Shown: one piece after another, positions 33,921 to 46,860 of the stretch
How the letters are laid out: each line of letters opens with the position of its first letter
Position numbering within the stretch: the stretch's first letter is position 1
Assembly: GCA_020205615.1 (NCBI GenBank)
Contig: CM035163.1
Location: forward strand, 40,000,189-40,064,188
DNA: 64,000 nucleotides
Reading direction: 5' to 3'
From: Panax quinquefolius
Lineage: Eukaryota > Streptophyta > Magnoliopsida > Apiales > Araliaceae
Notes under the pieces: model-generated
What the model saw: only the letters and a program-made list of their open reading frames with translations
What the model was told of the DNA's origin: nothing
Database searches by the model: none
Position numbers and translations under genes: made by a program

Positions 33921-34641
33921 TCACGAAAAATACTCTTCCTGAAACCACCGACTTTGTTTTGTCCGTAGCCTCCTTTGGTGCCACCGTCCCAACTGGACTT
34001 GACTTCACTATACGACAAAATCAAGCTAAATGACCTTCTCTTCTTGAAATTCCCACTTCTATTATCTTGGCCATGATTACCACCAAGTGGTTACCATTCT
34101 TGCATGATAATTTCCCCACGATGGTCATCATCATGTTCATGGCCGTTGCCACCAACTGGTATTTAAGCGATTATTATCGTGTTGTTGGTCGTTAACTTTT
34201 GGTTGTGCTAACTCATTATCGCTACTCCAATAATCGAGCCCTATTCACAACATCTGAATATAAACAAAGTTTATGAGAAATGAGGTATCGACGATATCGG
34301 GTTTCAAACCTCTTAGAAACATTTCGTCATTTACTCCTCATTATCGACCAAATGGGATGAAAACCGGATAACTCCGCAAACTTAGCCTCAGATCATGATA
34401 CTTGGTCATATTATTTTGCTCCATTGCTTATCTCAACATTTTCAGATGCCATTTTTAAACACTTTGTCACAAAAACAAGGGTTAATTGACATATCAAATA
34501 TTATCCCTATACTCGAATTCCACCAATTAAATATCAAATAAACTTAGGTAGGTCATACTAGCGAAGGAATTCCCGCTCTCCCCTCCTAGTTCTTGTCTCA
34601 CATCTCACCAGGGATCATATCCCTAAGCTTTGATACTCAAC
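33921..34641 (-). pseudogene. Family A gag fragment with primer-binding site (array unit M1)
   Basis: On the minus strand, gag codons closely resemble the gag at 42151-42700: Asn/His/Gly-rich repeats (NHFGGNHG-like), and the segment around FAELSRFA and RTRIFLRGLKPDI-like sequence with frameshifts. The upstream ORF start leads straight into the middle of gag, the same deletion as in unit M2. A degenerate primer-binding site lies at ~34628-34641. Protease and pol are lost at the 33920 junction. Confidence 0.8.
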
Positions 34642-35454
34642 CGTGACGCCCCAAAAATAGATATACATCACCCATCTTGAGTCGCCAAATACATGGTACA
34701 AAATTCAAATACAACTTAATTATACAACAAATGTGTAAAATACGACAAAACATAATCCAAGAGTTTTAATAAGAATATTGTCATCTAGACAATATCCACA
34801 CTTAATGGAGTCCTCATTACATTTATTGTCACACACTTATTTAATGTAATAGTGAGGACTACTAATGATATCATCTGCATCATCACCCGCTTTCCGACTA
34901 GTCCCGGCCACGCTCTCATTTTCTCAAGAGAACAAAGGAAAGAAAGGGTGAGCTCAACTAGCCCAAGAAGAAATATTATGACTAAGATAATGCGAATAAA
35001 TTATCATTAGTCTTCAAAATGTTAAAACCGATAAAATACAATAGACATCAAGTTTAATCATAGCTTGAATAAGCAATCCATTAGAAGAGTCAAGTAGAGC
35101 ATGATATCTACTATCTTCTATGATTTAAAATGTTTTCATCAATTTTTATCACCGAGACTCAAATTTTAATAAATAAACCACATCATCCCCGCACTACTGA
35201 CCAAGGATATTCATGTAATCACTAATGGTCATGATTATACCGAATAATCCACGGTCATAATCATACCAACAACCGCCCCACCAAATGAACTACAGTGCCA
35301 ATGAGGACTTTTACCACATCATTCGTTACATTACGGTCATGATTATACCGAATAATCCCTCATCATAATCATACCAAGTCCATCTCTGCACGTAAGCCAA
35401 AGATGACTTTCATCACAATATAAGCATGAGGATGATAACAATAATATAAGCATT

Positions 35455-36420
35455 AATCAAATGAAAACAAGGATAAATATTAAAGACTTTAAATTTATCC
35501 AAATATTATCCATCACTTAAATAACTCATAATCTAATATTATTAATATTATAACAATATTTTAATCACTTCTTAAACTTATAAATAATTTAATTTAATTG
35601 TTTACACTTTACCAAATAATGCATTTAATTATTCAAAATGCCATACTCATAAAGATTTTATCACCAATGATCAAATCACTCATCAAAATCAAGATATACC
35701 TTATATAGGATTTTCAAGCCCTAAAATCCTATTTACCAATTCTTCAACTTCACATAACATATTTAACTTATATGTTTGAATTAAACCATTTTCATAAAAA
35801 ATTATCAAATCAACTTATTATTTTTCTATCCTTTGTCCAAAAATATATACATATATTTATACACAACAAATATTTTTTTTTATAATGTTTCAACTCCCTT
35901 AAGTATTTTTCAAAAATCAATTTCTAATTAATTCCTTTAGAAATTAGCTACATCAAGTTTAACTCCAAAAATTCCCAAATCTTGGCAGGATCTTACACAT
36001 GTTAACGTGAGCTTCCAGTTTAAATTTCATGGTCATCTGAGTATTAGAACTTTCCGGTTATAGCGTTTTTCGTCGAAAAAACCTAAATATTGAAATAGTC
36101 ATAACTTGCTCATTTTAAATCAGAATTGGCTCATTTTTGGACAAGAGGTACTTTATACCATATATTTCCATGTCCCAAAAGGCCAAAAAGTTTCTCACAA
36201 ATTAAGTGGCCGAAATAGCCCTTACAAAATTGTGGGCAGTAGTTTTTTCTCTTTTTTTTCACTTTTTCATGCTTTGTTAAAAATAGTCCATACAAAAATC
36301 TACAACTCCTCATTCAGTGATTCCACTTGGAGATGTTAGAAAACTTATCATAATATCCTCCCAAATTTTTCCATAATTTTTGAATGTTCGAAAAATTACG
36401 AAGCGCAAAATGATTTTTAA
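35455..36420 (-). other. Subfamily-specific block inside the LTR
   Basis: Sequence present only here and at 47825-48780. At the equivalent place the LTRs at 8230 and 38210 have ~200-270 bp of different sequence. It has open frames of up to 77 codons with no recognisable product. Confidence 0.65.
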
Positions 36421-36424
36421 CTCG

Positions 36425-36955
36425 CTATCACAGAATCCACGTAAATAAATCATTTTCACAATTTAATAAGGAATGAATACTGAAGGATCATTCACCATGC
36501 ATGTGGTAATCCATATGTATGATTATTCCAACGTAATAATAAATAATGGAACCACGTCAGGCGTTATACGACCGGCAAACGTGATATTCCAAATGTAATA
36601 ATAAAGAATGGAATAACAATGTAAAATCACCACGCATGCGATAGAATCGCACGCATGTGTTATTCCAATGTAATAATAATTAATGGAACCCGAGTAAGGC
36701 GTATACGCACCAAGCGTGATATTCCAATGAGAATAATAAAGAATGGAATAACAACAGAAATCACCATGCATGCAATAGATAGCACAGACAGGTTATTCCA
36801 ACAGAATAATAAATAATGGAACCAGGTCAGGCATAATACGCACCGACAGGATATTCCAACAGAATAATAAAGAATATAATAACAGAAGAATTTTATCATG
36901 TATGCGGTACTTCACATTGACAGGTTATTCCAACAGAATAATAAAGAATAGAATA
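36425..36955 (-). repeat. LTR minisatellite, M1/M2 LTR
   Basis: About nine units of the family A ~60-bp repeat in minus orientation, with GGAACCAGGTCAGGCRTAATACGC and CACCATGCATGCGATAGA variants. Confidence 0.8.
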
Positions 36956-37130
36956 ACAATAGCTCTCTTCATGAATACGAAAGAAATAATACCCCTTACC
37001 TTAGAAGAAACTAGATATTGGAATAGTGAGGTAGCAGACTTCTCTTCTTCTTTCTCTCTATAATTTCTCTCTATAATAATTGCTCTAAAGCTTTAGTGAA
37101 TTGGTGAGAAATGAAGGAAAAATGAACTTC

Positions 37131-37138
37131 TATTTATA
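37131..37138 (-). promoter_or_regulatory. TATA box, M1/M2 LTR
   Basis: The minus-strand reading TATAAATAGAAGTTCATT has duplicated U3 modules upstream on the transcript strand (37240-37390). Confidence 0.55.
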
Positions 37139-38404
37139 GGAAAATATAGTTTCGATAATTGCACGTTTTGGGGCTCAAAATATTACAGTATAATACCTCC
37201 AACTTTTCTTTCATTTTTAATTTAGTCATGCAAGTATTATTAAACTTGCACCACCTCCCCTAATAGTAAATAATGTGAATGAATAGTTCATCATGTGAAT
37301 CAATAGTTATAATCATGTGGAAATACGAATTACAGTATAGTACCTCAATCTATACCTCCATTTTTAACTTAGTCATGCAAGTATTATCAATCTTACACCA
37401 ACTGAGACGCCCCCAAAATTAGGTATACGTCACCCATCTTGGGTCGCCACTTACATGGTACATAAATTCAAATACAACTTACTAACCTAACTCGTCGTAG
37501 TATAATAATGACATAAACCGTGAGTTTGAATACAAATATTGTCTACTAGATATTATACAAACTCAAAAGGAGTCATCATTACAACTATTATCACACTATT
37601 TCACGTAATAGTGAGGACTACTAATGCTATCCTCTCGGACCATTACTCCGCTCCCCAGACTCGTCCCAAATATGTTCTCATTTCCTCAAGGAACAAAGAA
37701 AAAAGAAAGGGTGAGCTCAACTAGCCCAAAGAAGAAATATTATGACTAAGATAATGCGTAATAAATTATCATTAGCCTTTCAACAATTAAGCAACCGATA
37801 AAATACAATAGACAACCAGGTTTAATCTGCAGCTGAATATGCGATCCATTAAAAGAGTCAAGTAGAGAATAAAATCTACTATCTTTTAGGTTTTAAAAGG
37901 TTTTCATCAATTTTTTATCACGAGAGACTCGACAATAAATAAACCACCACATCTAATCATCCATGTACCACGGCCAAGGATTTTCATCAAATTATCAATG
38001 GTCATGACTATACCGAATCACCCCCAGTCATAATCATACCAAAAACTATCCATCAACGCATTACGTGCCACCGAGGACTTTTATCACATCATTTATAACA
38101 AGCCATGATTATACCGAATGATCCTCGGTCATAATCATACTAAGTTCATCTATGCACGTAAGCCAAAGATAACATAATATATCATGAGGATGATGACAAT
38201 GACATAATAATTCAATAAAACAAGTTCAAGAATTATTTTATCCGTGAATTAAGAACGTCCAAAATTGTCAACAAGATATTTGTTTTGTAGAGTAAAATTC
38301 AAGAATGATCGTAGAATATTTCCATGAAAAGATATCGGATGAAACGCAAATATCAAGGATATTCTACTAATTTCATGGAGTATAGAAGTCAAAGTTTTAA
38401 CCAA

Positions 38405-38880
38405 CCGGGTATAATAAAGAATGGAATAACAAAAGAAATCACCACGCATGCGGTTGCAGATGTACAAAGTTATTCAATGTAGAATATAATAACGGAACCA
38501 GTGTCGTGAAATTCAAATTCACAAGCGGATGATCCAATGAATAATAAATGCCGAATAATAAACAATGGAACTGTGTTCGTGTAAAACACATGATGTGATA
38601 TTCCAAAGCAGAATAATAAATGCGAATAATAAACAATGGAACCAGTGCGGTGTAAAACACACGACGTGATATTCCAAATGTAATAATAAAGAATGGAATA
38701 ACGTAAGAAGATCACCAAGTATAGGGGATTCACAGATACAAAGTTATTCAACAATGAATAAATAAGGATGGAATAACATAAGGATTTCACCAAGTATAGG
38801 TATCCGCATATACAAGGTTATGTATAGGGTATACCACTTTTACAAAAGTTATTCCAATGTAATAATAATGAATGGAATAA
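38405..38880 (-). repeat. LTR minisatellite, solo LTR
   Basis: Degenerate units of the family A repeat, with several containing an inserted AATAATAAATGCGAATAAT block not seen in the other arrays. Confidence 0.75.
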
Positions 38881-39088
38881 CAGAGGTTCTCTTCATGAAT
38901 ACAAACGAATAATATCCCTTACGTACAACAAATAATACCCTTACCGTAAAAGACACTTTGGATATCAAAGTAGTGAAGTACCGAATACTCTTCTTCTTTC
39001 TCTCTATAGATTTTCTCTATAGCTTCTCTCTATAATTTCTCTCTAGAGTTTCAAAGAATTCAAAGAAAATAATGAAGGAATGAGCTTC

Positions 39089-39096
39089 TATTTATA
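39089..39096 (-). promoter_or_regulatory. TATA box of the solo LTR
   Basis: The minus-strand reading TATAAATAGAAGCTCATTCC keeps the family A context although the U3 upstream is different. Confidence 0.55.
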
Positions 39097-40742
39097 GGAA
39101 AATAGAATGCATAGTAATTAATCCATGAACAGTCCAGATTGATTTATTTTAATCGACGGTCCATATTTAAAGCAAAATCTTTTAAATAAAATATAATATA
39201 TTCTATTTATATAAAATATTTTACTATACAAACACTATGCAACACTACGCAAAAACACTATGCAACACTATGCATAATAAAATATAATATATTCTATTTA
39301 TAGAATAACTTTAATAAAGTATTCATTTTTATATAAAAGATGTTTACGCTTTATTACGTTAATAATACGAATAAAACAAAACGTCATTATCGCTATAATA
39401 ATTCATATTATTAATCGACAATAATGGAATCAAACTGAGTGACTTCTCACATAAGCATCAATAATCAATACCGTGTGCTACTATGCAACCACACGTATTA
39501 CTGTACTTTTACTACTAAGAGTAGTTCAACAAAGATCAACCAGAAACTTTCGTCGTTATTTCAATAAAATATTTTTGTGCGCTTTCTCAATCCGATGAAT
39601 AATTACATTATGGGGTCCACCAATGATTGAGCTAGTTGTGCGAATATTCCCCGCTAAACCGAATATTCCCCACCAATCGAATATAATATAACCACTTGCA
39701 TACTTTGCAAAATTTATAAATACTACCCACAACTATAATATTATCTCAAATTCACACCATAATATTAAAAATTATTTCGACAAAATTTAAATCTTTATTG
39801 ATAAAATCTGGGGTCTCACACCAACTCCCCTAATAGTACAAGAATGTGATTCAATAGTACACACATGTGAACAAATAGTTATATAAGCATGTGAATTAAT
39901 TGCAATTAATTGCTCATTTATCCAATTAATTACCCGATTTATCAATATAACCCCCAGACATCAATTATCATCAGAATAGATGTCGATTTCCACTAACACT
40001 AATAGTCCCAACACAATGAAACTATAAAATTCATCTTTAATCAACATGAACCTATTCATCATTAATATTATAACTAACAATATTTAACATCCAGGTCGTT
40101 CCCAGGAAAGAGAGGGTTCCGATAAGGATTTCTCCTTATTGGCGCGTAATTAGATGACCAAACCTCTCATTGACAGAACTTCTAGATATTGTAAATATTG
40201 CAATTTAATAATATGAATAACTTTTTTGTCTCAATTATTGATTTAATAATATATAAAATATTATGCAGATGATACTGTGACAATAATCGAATCAATAATA
40301 TGAAAGATATGATGCAGCAATTACTGTAGCAATAATCGAGTATAACTAAGTGACTTCTTACGTAAGCATCGATAATCAATACAAATTGTACTACTTATGC
40401 AACCATGCCAGATTCTCGTACTTTTATTACCGGTAGTTCAACAGCTTTTACTTGAATAACACATTCGCCGTTATTTTTATAAAAAGATAATTTTGTCGTT
40501 TTCTTACTACGACAATACTTTCGTTGTGGGGTCCACCAATGATTGTGTCGTCGTACGGATATTCCCCGACAAAAAGAATATTCCCCGACCAAACGAATAT
40601 TTTATAACAACTTGCATACTTTGCAAAAATTTTCACATATCACCCTTAACTTTAACCCTTTATCAATTTAACCATTTACGAAATAAAATAATAATTATAA
40701 GAAAATTGAATACTTTCATTTCATAAAATTCGAGGTCTTACA

Positions 40743-42736
40743 ATCTCCCCTCCTTATGAAATTTTGCCCTCGAAATTTACGTACGTACCTGGTATGATGA
40801 GGATACCTTGACTTCATTTCAGATTCTAACTCTTGAGGTATAACCTTTGAGTGTTGAATATAATCCTTCTTATCCATGATTTTAACACGTATCTCCTCAT
40901 ACGTTAAATCTTCTGTTATCTCGTCTAGTTCTAATTTAATAACGTGGTTCGAGTCATCCACATATTTACGTAACATCGATACGTGAAAAACGTTATGAAC
41001 ACGCGACATACTTGGCGGTAAACGAGTCTATAGGCCACAATTCCTACTCGATCGAGGATTTCAAATGGGCCAATTAAATTGAGGTTTGAGATTTCCTCTA
41101 TTCATCGAGTCTTGCTTCTAGAATAACGCCCTTTTGAACCTTCTTCTTCACATTCATCAGCTCCGGGTGTGTAGCTTGAGTGGCTTTAACTTTATCGATT
41201 AAAGTCGATTCTACTCGTATATTCGTTATCTTCACGTGGGTTCCTAGAGTATTTAACTCTATCTTTATCATTTGTAAGTTATACGAAATGGGTCTTTGTG
41301 TTAACAACATTGCACTTGTAAACGCATACGATCTTCTACTCAACGCGTCAGCTACCACGTTCGCTCTTCCACGATGATATTAAATGGTCGTAACCTTCAA
41401 CAGCTCGAGCCATCGTCTTTGGTGCATTATACGTTCGTTTTGGGTGAAGAAATATTTAAGGGTTGAAGAAATGAGTTTTGTACTGGGGTCAATACAAAAT
41501 TTGATTTCACGCTCTGGGTTAGGCTAAGAAGTCTTCAAGAATACATCAGGAAATTTATTAACTATAGAAATATCATTCAAAACTGTGACTCTCATCCAAG
41601 ACTTGGATAGCACGTCACATTAATACCTATCAACTTGCCATCGTCATTCACAGCGTCGCCTACGGAAAGTCTGACTTCGGTACATTCCACACAAGGAAGT
41701 CACTAGATTAAGGCTCGGGACTCTTTACTTATGGCTTGATATGACAGTGATTGACTTTAGTGGTTTGGTTGCTTGAATTCGCATAACAGGTTGGTTAGGA
41801 ATATGAAAGCTAACAACCTTACGAAAAGCATGATGAGTAGTTAACCAATCGATTTCTAAAAATCATATCAAGGCAAGTATTTTCAAAGAGATAAGATCGA
41901 CAGGTAACGTGAAAGTGTCGATTTGAATCAGTAAGATTTATAAATAATGGAGGTAACGAAGGTTTCTACTAACGAAGTTTCAACCGATAAGTCAAAGTCT
42001 AATTTCTCTGGAGTCAAATTTAAACGTAGAACGCAAGCAAGAGAGATAAAAGAATGGGTAGAACCGATATCTAATAAGGTATAGACTTTGCAAAAATTTA
42101 TAATTAACTAACCCGTGCTAACTTCGTTCGGATTACTCGCTTTTTGAGAAGTCACGAAAAACGCTCTTCCTGAAACCACCGACTTTGTTTTGTCCGTATC
42201 CTCCTTTGGTGCCATTGTCCTAGCTGGACTTGACTTCACTATACGACAAAATCAAGCTAAATGACATTCTCTTCTTTAAATTTTCACTTCTATTATCTTG
42301 GCCATGATTACCACCGAAGTGGTTACCATTCTTGGCATGATAATTTCCCCCACGATGGTCATCATTGTTCTGATGGCCATTGTCACCGGTATGATTATTA
42401 TCGTGTTGTTGGTCATTACCTTTTGGTTGTGCTAACTCATTATCGCGCTCCAATAACTGAGCCCTATTCACAACATCTGAATATAAACAAAGTTTATAAG
42501 AAATGAGGTATTGACGTATATCGGGTTTTAAACCTCTTAGAAATATTCGTGTCATTCGCTCCTCATTATCGACCAAATGGGATGCAAACCGGGATAACTC
42601 CGCAAACTTAGCCTCGTACTACGATACAGTCATATTATTTTGCTCCATTACTTATCTCAACATTTTCAGATGCCATTTTCAAACACTGTCACAAAAAAAG
42701 GGTTAATTGACATATCACATATTATCCCTATACTCT
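40743..42736 (-). pseudogene. Internal region of array unit M2: gag, protease, fused pol remnants
   Basis: On the minus strand: a gag segment (42220-42576 open, 118 codons, with MTRIFLRGLKPDIRQYL and an Asn/His/Gly-rich tail), and protease (~41780-42100, active-site region LLDIGSTHSF, then ILAL/GIDW-like sequence). Next come the start of reverse transcriptase (~41430-41560), the end of RNase H (41098-41400, ADALSRRSYAFTSAM) and the integrase tail (40745-41090). Both pol deletions have the same junctions as the 51065-52978 copy. The upstream ORF is cut after its first codons (MASENVEISN) and fused to mid-gag. The purine tract is at 40743-40756. The hAT transposon interrupts the leader. Confidence 0.85.
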
Positions 42737-42744
42737 GACCGACC
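42737..42744. repeat. hAT target-site duplication, left copy
   Basis: GACCGACC, identical to 46900-46907. An 8-bp duplication is the hAT signature. Confidence 0.95.
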
Positions 42745-42762
42745 TAGAGTTGTACAAATGGC

Positions 42763-43000
42763 CTGCGGCCTGGCCTTGGTCCGGCCTGGGCCCGGCCTGG
42801 TCAAAGCCCAACCTAGTCAAGGCCTGGACTGGTCAGGCCCGGCCTGCAGGCTGCTAACAGACCCCATTTTTTTGACCCATATCCGGCCTGGCCTGATCTT
42901 CTAAAAAGCCCGAATTAGCCTAGCTTGATGCTTGGTCTGACCTGAAGCCTGAGGCTTGGTACGGCCTGAGGCCTAGTCCGGCCTGAGGCAAGACTACAAC
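42763..43000. repeat. Left subterminal GGCCTG repeat cluster of the hAT element
   Basis: More than ten copies of GGCCTG, GGCCTGGCC or the complement within ~240 bp, making an unusually GC-rich patch in AT-rich DNA. Confidence 0.85.
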
Positions 43001-43867
43001 TCTGCAAGTTTCAATTAGGTCATGTCGCCATGGGCCAAGTGGCCAACGCCAATCCACTAAATTAAAGTTGTTGGCCCGAATTATTTTTTAGATGACTTAA
43101 TGGTTTGAATTCTAGCCCATTTCTCCCACTCCACTGTGTGACTGTGTCCACTGTCCAGTCATTCAAGCCATCATTAAGTGGTTGCTTTATAGTTTATATT
43201 ACAAAGAGAGAGTGAGAGACTGACATACTGCCGCATAGCATATGCTTTATAGCCTTATAGGCATTAAGCCATTAACTATTAAGGCATAGCATACTAGGCT
43301 TACTAGCATAGGCATAAACTGCCGCATAGTATATATAATATATTACAGAGAGAGAGAAACTTATTTTTAACCCCGCATATTTCTATAGCATAAATGTGAC
43401 ACATGTTGTCAAGTTAATTGTTTGAAACTTTTAATACAGAAGTGAGGAAATTGAAAAGCAACGGTCAAAACTCAAAAAGTAAAAAAAATTGAGTTGTCTT
43501 ATCATTTGTTGCCTGTTGAAGCTGTTCTACTAACAAAGTAGAAATAACAAATTACTTTTTTTTTGCTTCTAAACAAAGTAACAAACGGATAGTGTGCTGT
43601 GTGCATTATTTTTTTTAAACAAACGGTTATATTTTGTTTCTATAAAATTCATTTCATTAATCGAACAAATATTCATATATCTATATGACTATATCCTGCA
43701 ATCTGCTTTCTCTCCCCAACTTTCGTTCTTGATCAATATTCTCTTTATTCACAATTTTCACATCTCTCTATTTAGTATTTTGATATTCTCTGATAATTAC
43801 AAACTTCAATTGTTATAATTATAATTTTTAATTTGTATTATTATTATATTTTTATTATTACAATACA

Positions 43868-45876
43868 ATGGATCCCTTCGACTCCAACACTCCACAAATG
43901 TCGCAATTTATTCAAAACGATTCAAATATCATTATGCCTGAAAGTATCGTTGCGGGTTCGAGTACTTTATTTCCACATCCTACCGGTGAACAAAGCAAAT
44001 GTACAGCGGCTATTTGGGAACATTTCATCGAAGTGTGGGCTGCCGAAGGGGTTAAAAAAGCTCAATGCAAAATATGTAACGCCTTATTTGGTACTAAAGG
44101 CAATAACACATTACAACAGCACTACCATTCGTGTTTGCAAAAGCATAAACTAACCGATGAAAGCTCTCAAGCACAAATTGATCGTTCCGGTCACAATTGG
44201 AGTTATGATCAAATATTACAGAAAGAGTGGCAAGCCAAACTAGTGATCGAGAAGGAGCTCCCGTTCAATTTTTTTGACGATGTGCGATGTACCGATTACA
44301 TTCAAGGCGCATTGCAACCGAAATATAAACAAGTAAGTAGAATGACTACTAAACGTGATTCAATTAAATTATATAATAAAGCTAAAAAGGAACTAATTGA
44401 ATATTTTGAAAATTTTGACGGTAAAATTTGTTTAACAAGTGATGTTTGGTCTGCTGATCATCAACCCGGAGTTAGCTATATTTATATTACTGCTCATTGG
44501 ATAGATTCTGAAATGCAAATGCAAAAAAGAATTATAAGATTTGAATTTTTTGAATTACCTCATACTGGTCAAACAATATATGTTCAAATTATGTCTATTA
44601 TTTGTAATTTTAAAATTAAAGATAAAATCATGAGTATTAGTTTAGATAATGCAAGCAATAACACTAGTTCTATTAACATGTTAAAAAATGATTTAATACC
44701 GGTAGTAAATGGTGCATTTTTTCATGTTCGATGTATATGCCATATAATAAATTTAATTGTTCAATCCGGATTCAGTTACTTACAAGATTCAATATATAAA
44801 ATTCGTTTTATGATTAATTATGCTTATGGTTCAAATAGAAGAATTCAAAATTTCAGAAATTTTTGTCATGCAAGAGGAGAAAAATTTAAAAGAGAAAAAT
44901 TTGATAATAACACTAGGTGGAATAGTACATATGATTTGTTTAAAGATGTCTATAAACGTAAAAATATACTTATGGAGTTTTGTAATACACAAGCTGATCA
45001 TGAATTAACAAATCAAGATTGGGATCTACTTGGTCAACTTTTAAATATTCTTAAAGTTTTTAAAAAATACACAAAAATATTAAGTGGTGTTTATTATCCT
45101 ACAATTCATCATGTTCTGATTGCATGTTTAGAAATAACAAATATGTTTCAAGATTTTAAGTATGATCCTTTTTGGGCTAACCTTATTTTGTCAATGGAGG
45201 AAAAATTTAAAAATACTTTGAAGACATGCCAACTGCTTTTTTACTTGTCATAATTTGCATTAAACCCAATTATAAAATTACAAGGTGTAGAAAGTATTTT
45301 AGAAGATATTGTAGAAAATATGGGTAGTACTAATAATATGATTATATTAAAAGAAATTTTAATAATACATTTACTGAATTTTATAAACAATATGAATCTA
45401 TATATTCTACATCTATACATGCACCACCCCCTGCCCCTTCATCTTCTAAATATGCATCATTATTAAAATCACTATCCAAGAAACCAAGAACTTCAACACA
45501 CACAAGTAGTTTAAACGAACTTGGTTTATATTGTAGTACTGATTTTAGGAGTTTTATGACTGATCAAGAATTTGAAAATTTTAATATTCTCGCTTTCTGG
45601 GAAAAACATAAGCGACAATTTCCTACTTTGGCTATGATGGTCCGTGATCTACTAACTATCCAAGCTAGTACTGTAGCTTCGGAATCTTGTTTTTCTTTAT
45701 CTGGCAGGGTGTTGGATGAAAAAAGAAGCAGACTTAGTCCGGAATCGTTGGAAATATGCATTTGTTATAGAGATTATCTTGCTGCGCAAAGAAGAGTACA
45801 AAACGTAATAGACGAGCAAGATAGCTCGGACGATCTTGAAGTCGGAGCAGAAACTGCCGAAAGTACAAATATATAA
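43868..45876 (+). pseudogene. hAT transposase, nearly intact, broken by one stop and one frameshift
   Basis: Cut-and-paste transposase. The first frame runs 43868-45253 (461 codons); the start is the first ATG after an AT-rich leader. Residues ~45-95 form a BED zinc finger (CKIC at 67-70, His85, Cys89). The RNase H-like core has LTSDVW (Asp192), SLDNAS (Asp260) and the RCICHIINL block (~288-296). After an in-frame TAA at 45251 the protein continues (ALNPIIKL, GVESILEDI). A frame change near 45358 then leads into the open segment containing 45556-45876, which carries the hATC dimerisation region (FWEKHKRQFPTLAMM, ASESCFSLSGRVLDEKRSRL). Total length would be ~670 residues, normal for Ac-like transposases. 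Two lesions only, so inactivation looks recent. Confidence 0.92.
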
Positions 45877-46649
45877 AGGGTGGAGATATATTTTATGAAG
45901 ATTCAAAGACATATATTTTTTGAAGATTTGAAGACAAATATTTGTAATATACTTATTCTTGATTATTGTTTAAGTTATACTTTAAAATTATAAACTTATA
46001 CTTATTCATCAAATTATTAATTCAATAAATTAATTTTTTTTACTTATTCATTATTATAATTTGTAAGTTGTAACTTAGAAGTTGTAAAATATTAATTTTA
46101 ATTAATACATCAATCAAGTTTGAAATTTTAATTTTTCATTCTTAATTTTTTATAAGTATACTTAATTAATTAATATACTAAAGAAATAAAGCATGTTTTT
46201 CTTTCTTTCTAAATTATTGGGCAAAATCTAATTTTTTAATTGTAAGGTCATAGAAACTTGCCGACTTGTAGAGTTGCATTTTAATTGAAAGGTCATTTTT
46301 TAATTATAACTTATACTGAGAGAGAGAAAGAGAGTAGGACTTAATTACTAGCCTAGCCTATTAGGCTACTAGCTGTCAACTTTGTTTCTCAGTTTTTGTC
46401 CCGTATAAATTGTAAATTTTAAATTTTGGATAGTTATTGATTAGATATTTGGATTTTGGACCCTTAAAATTTTAAATGGATAATGGATTATGCAATGATG
46501 GGTTGGAGACTTGAAGTTTGGACCAAAAGAAAAAAAGGCTTGAGCTAAATTTCTTACTATAACCTGCTACTTCTTAGTAGGTTTGGACGGTTGGACCGCT
46601 CACCGCTATAACTGCTATAGCCTATAAGTAATAAGGCTTGTCTGGCTTG

Positions 46650-46860
46650 AGCTAAGGCTGTTGACGCAGTAAAGCCAAGGCCCAGTCGGTAGTCCGGTGC
46701 AAAATCAAGTTCAGGGCCAGACCGAACCAGCCTGGCCGGGCCTGGCCTTTAGGCCTTAACAGGTCAGATTTTTGTCAATGAAGCCTAGCCTGGCCTGGCC
46801 TTGAAGGCCCAAAGTCAAGCAAGGCTGACCAAGCCAGTAACGGCCAAGGAGCACAGCAGC
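46650..46860. repeat. Right subterminal GGCCTG repeat cluster of the hAT element
   Basis: Repeated GGCCTGGCC, CCAGGCC and AAGGCC motifs, mirroring the left cluster. Confidence 0.85.

Larger units (their letters stand above)
37403..39820 (-). mobile_element. Family A solo LTR with target-site duplication CCAAC
   Basis: A 2,418-bp minus-strand solo LTR reading TGTGAGACCCC...GGGGGCGTCTCA, flanked by CCAAC at 37398-37402 and 39821-39825. It interrupts the U3 module CACCAACTCCCCTAATAG of the surrounding LTR. It has its own minisatellite (38405-38880), a TATA box (39089-39096) and a U3 that lacks the duplicated modules. Confidence 0.93.
34642..40742 (-). mobile_element. Family A LTR shared by array units M1 and M2, split by a solo LTR
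   Basis: Minus-strand LTR in two parts, 34642-37402 and 39826-40742 (together ~3.7 kb). It serves as 5' LTR of the gag fragment at 33921 and 3' LTR of the internal region at 40743. It includes a ~950-bp variant block (35455-36420) also found in the LTR at 47027 but not in the other family A LTRs. It also contains a minisatellite (36425-36955) and a TATA box (37131-37138). Confidence 0.85.

Noticed and set aside
43833..44153. 106-codon frame overlapping the transposase start
   Set aside because: Alternative frame of the hAT transposase N-terminus; the BED-domain frame starting at 43868 is the real one.
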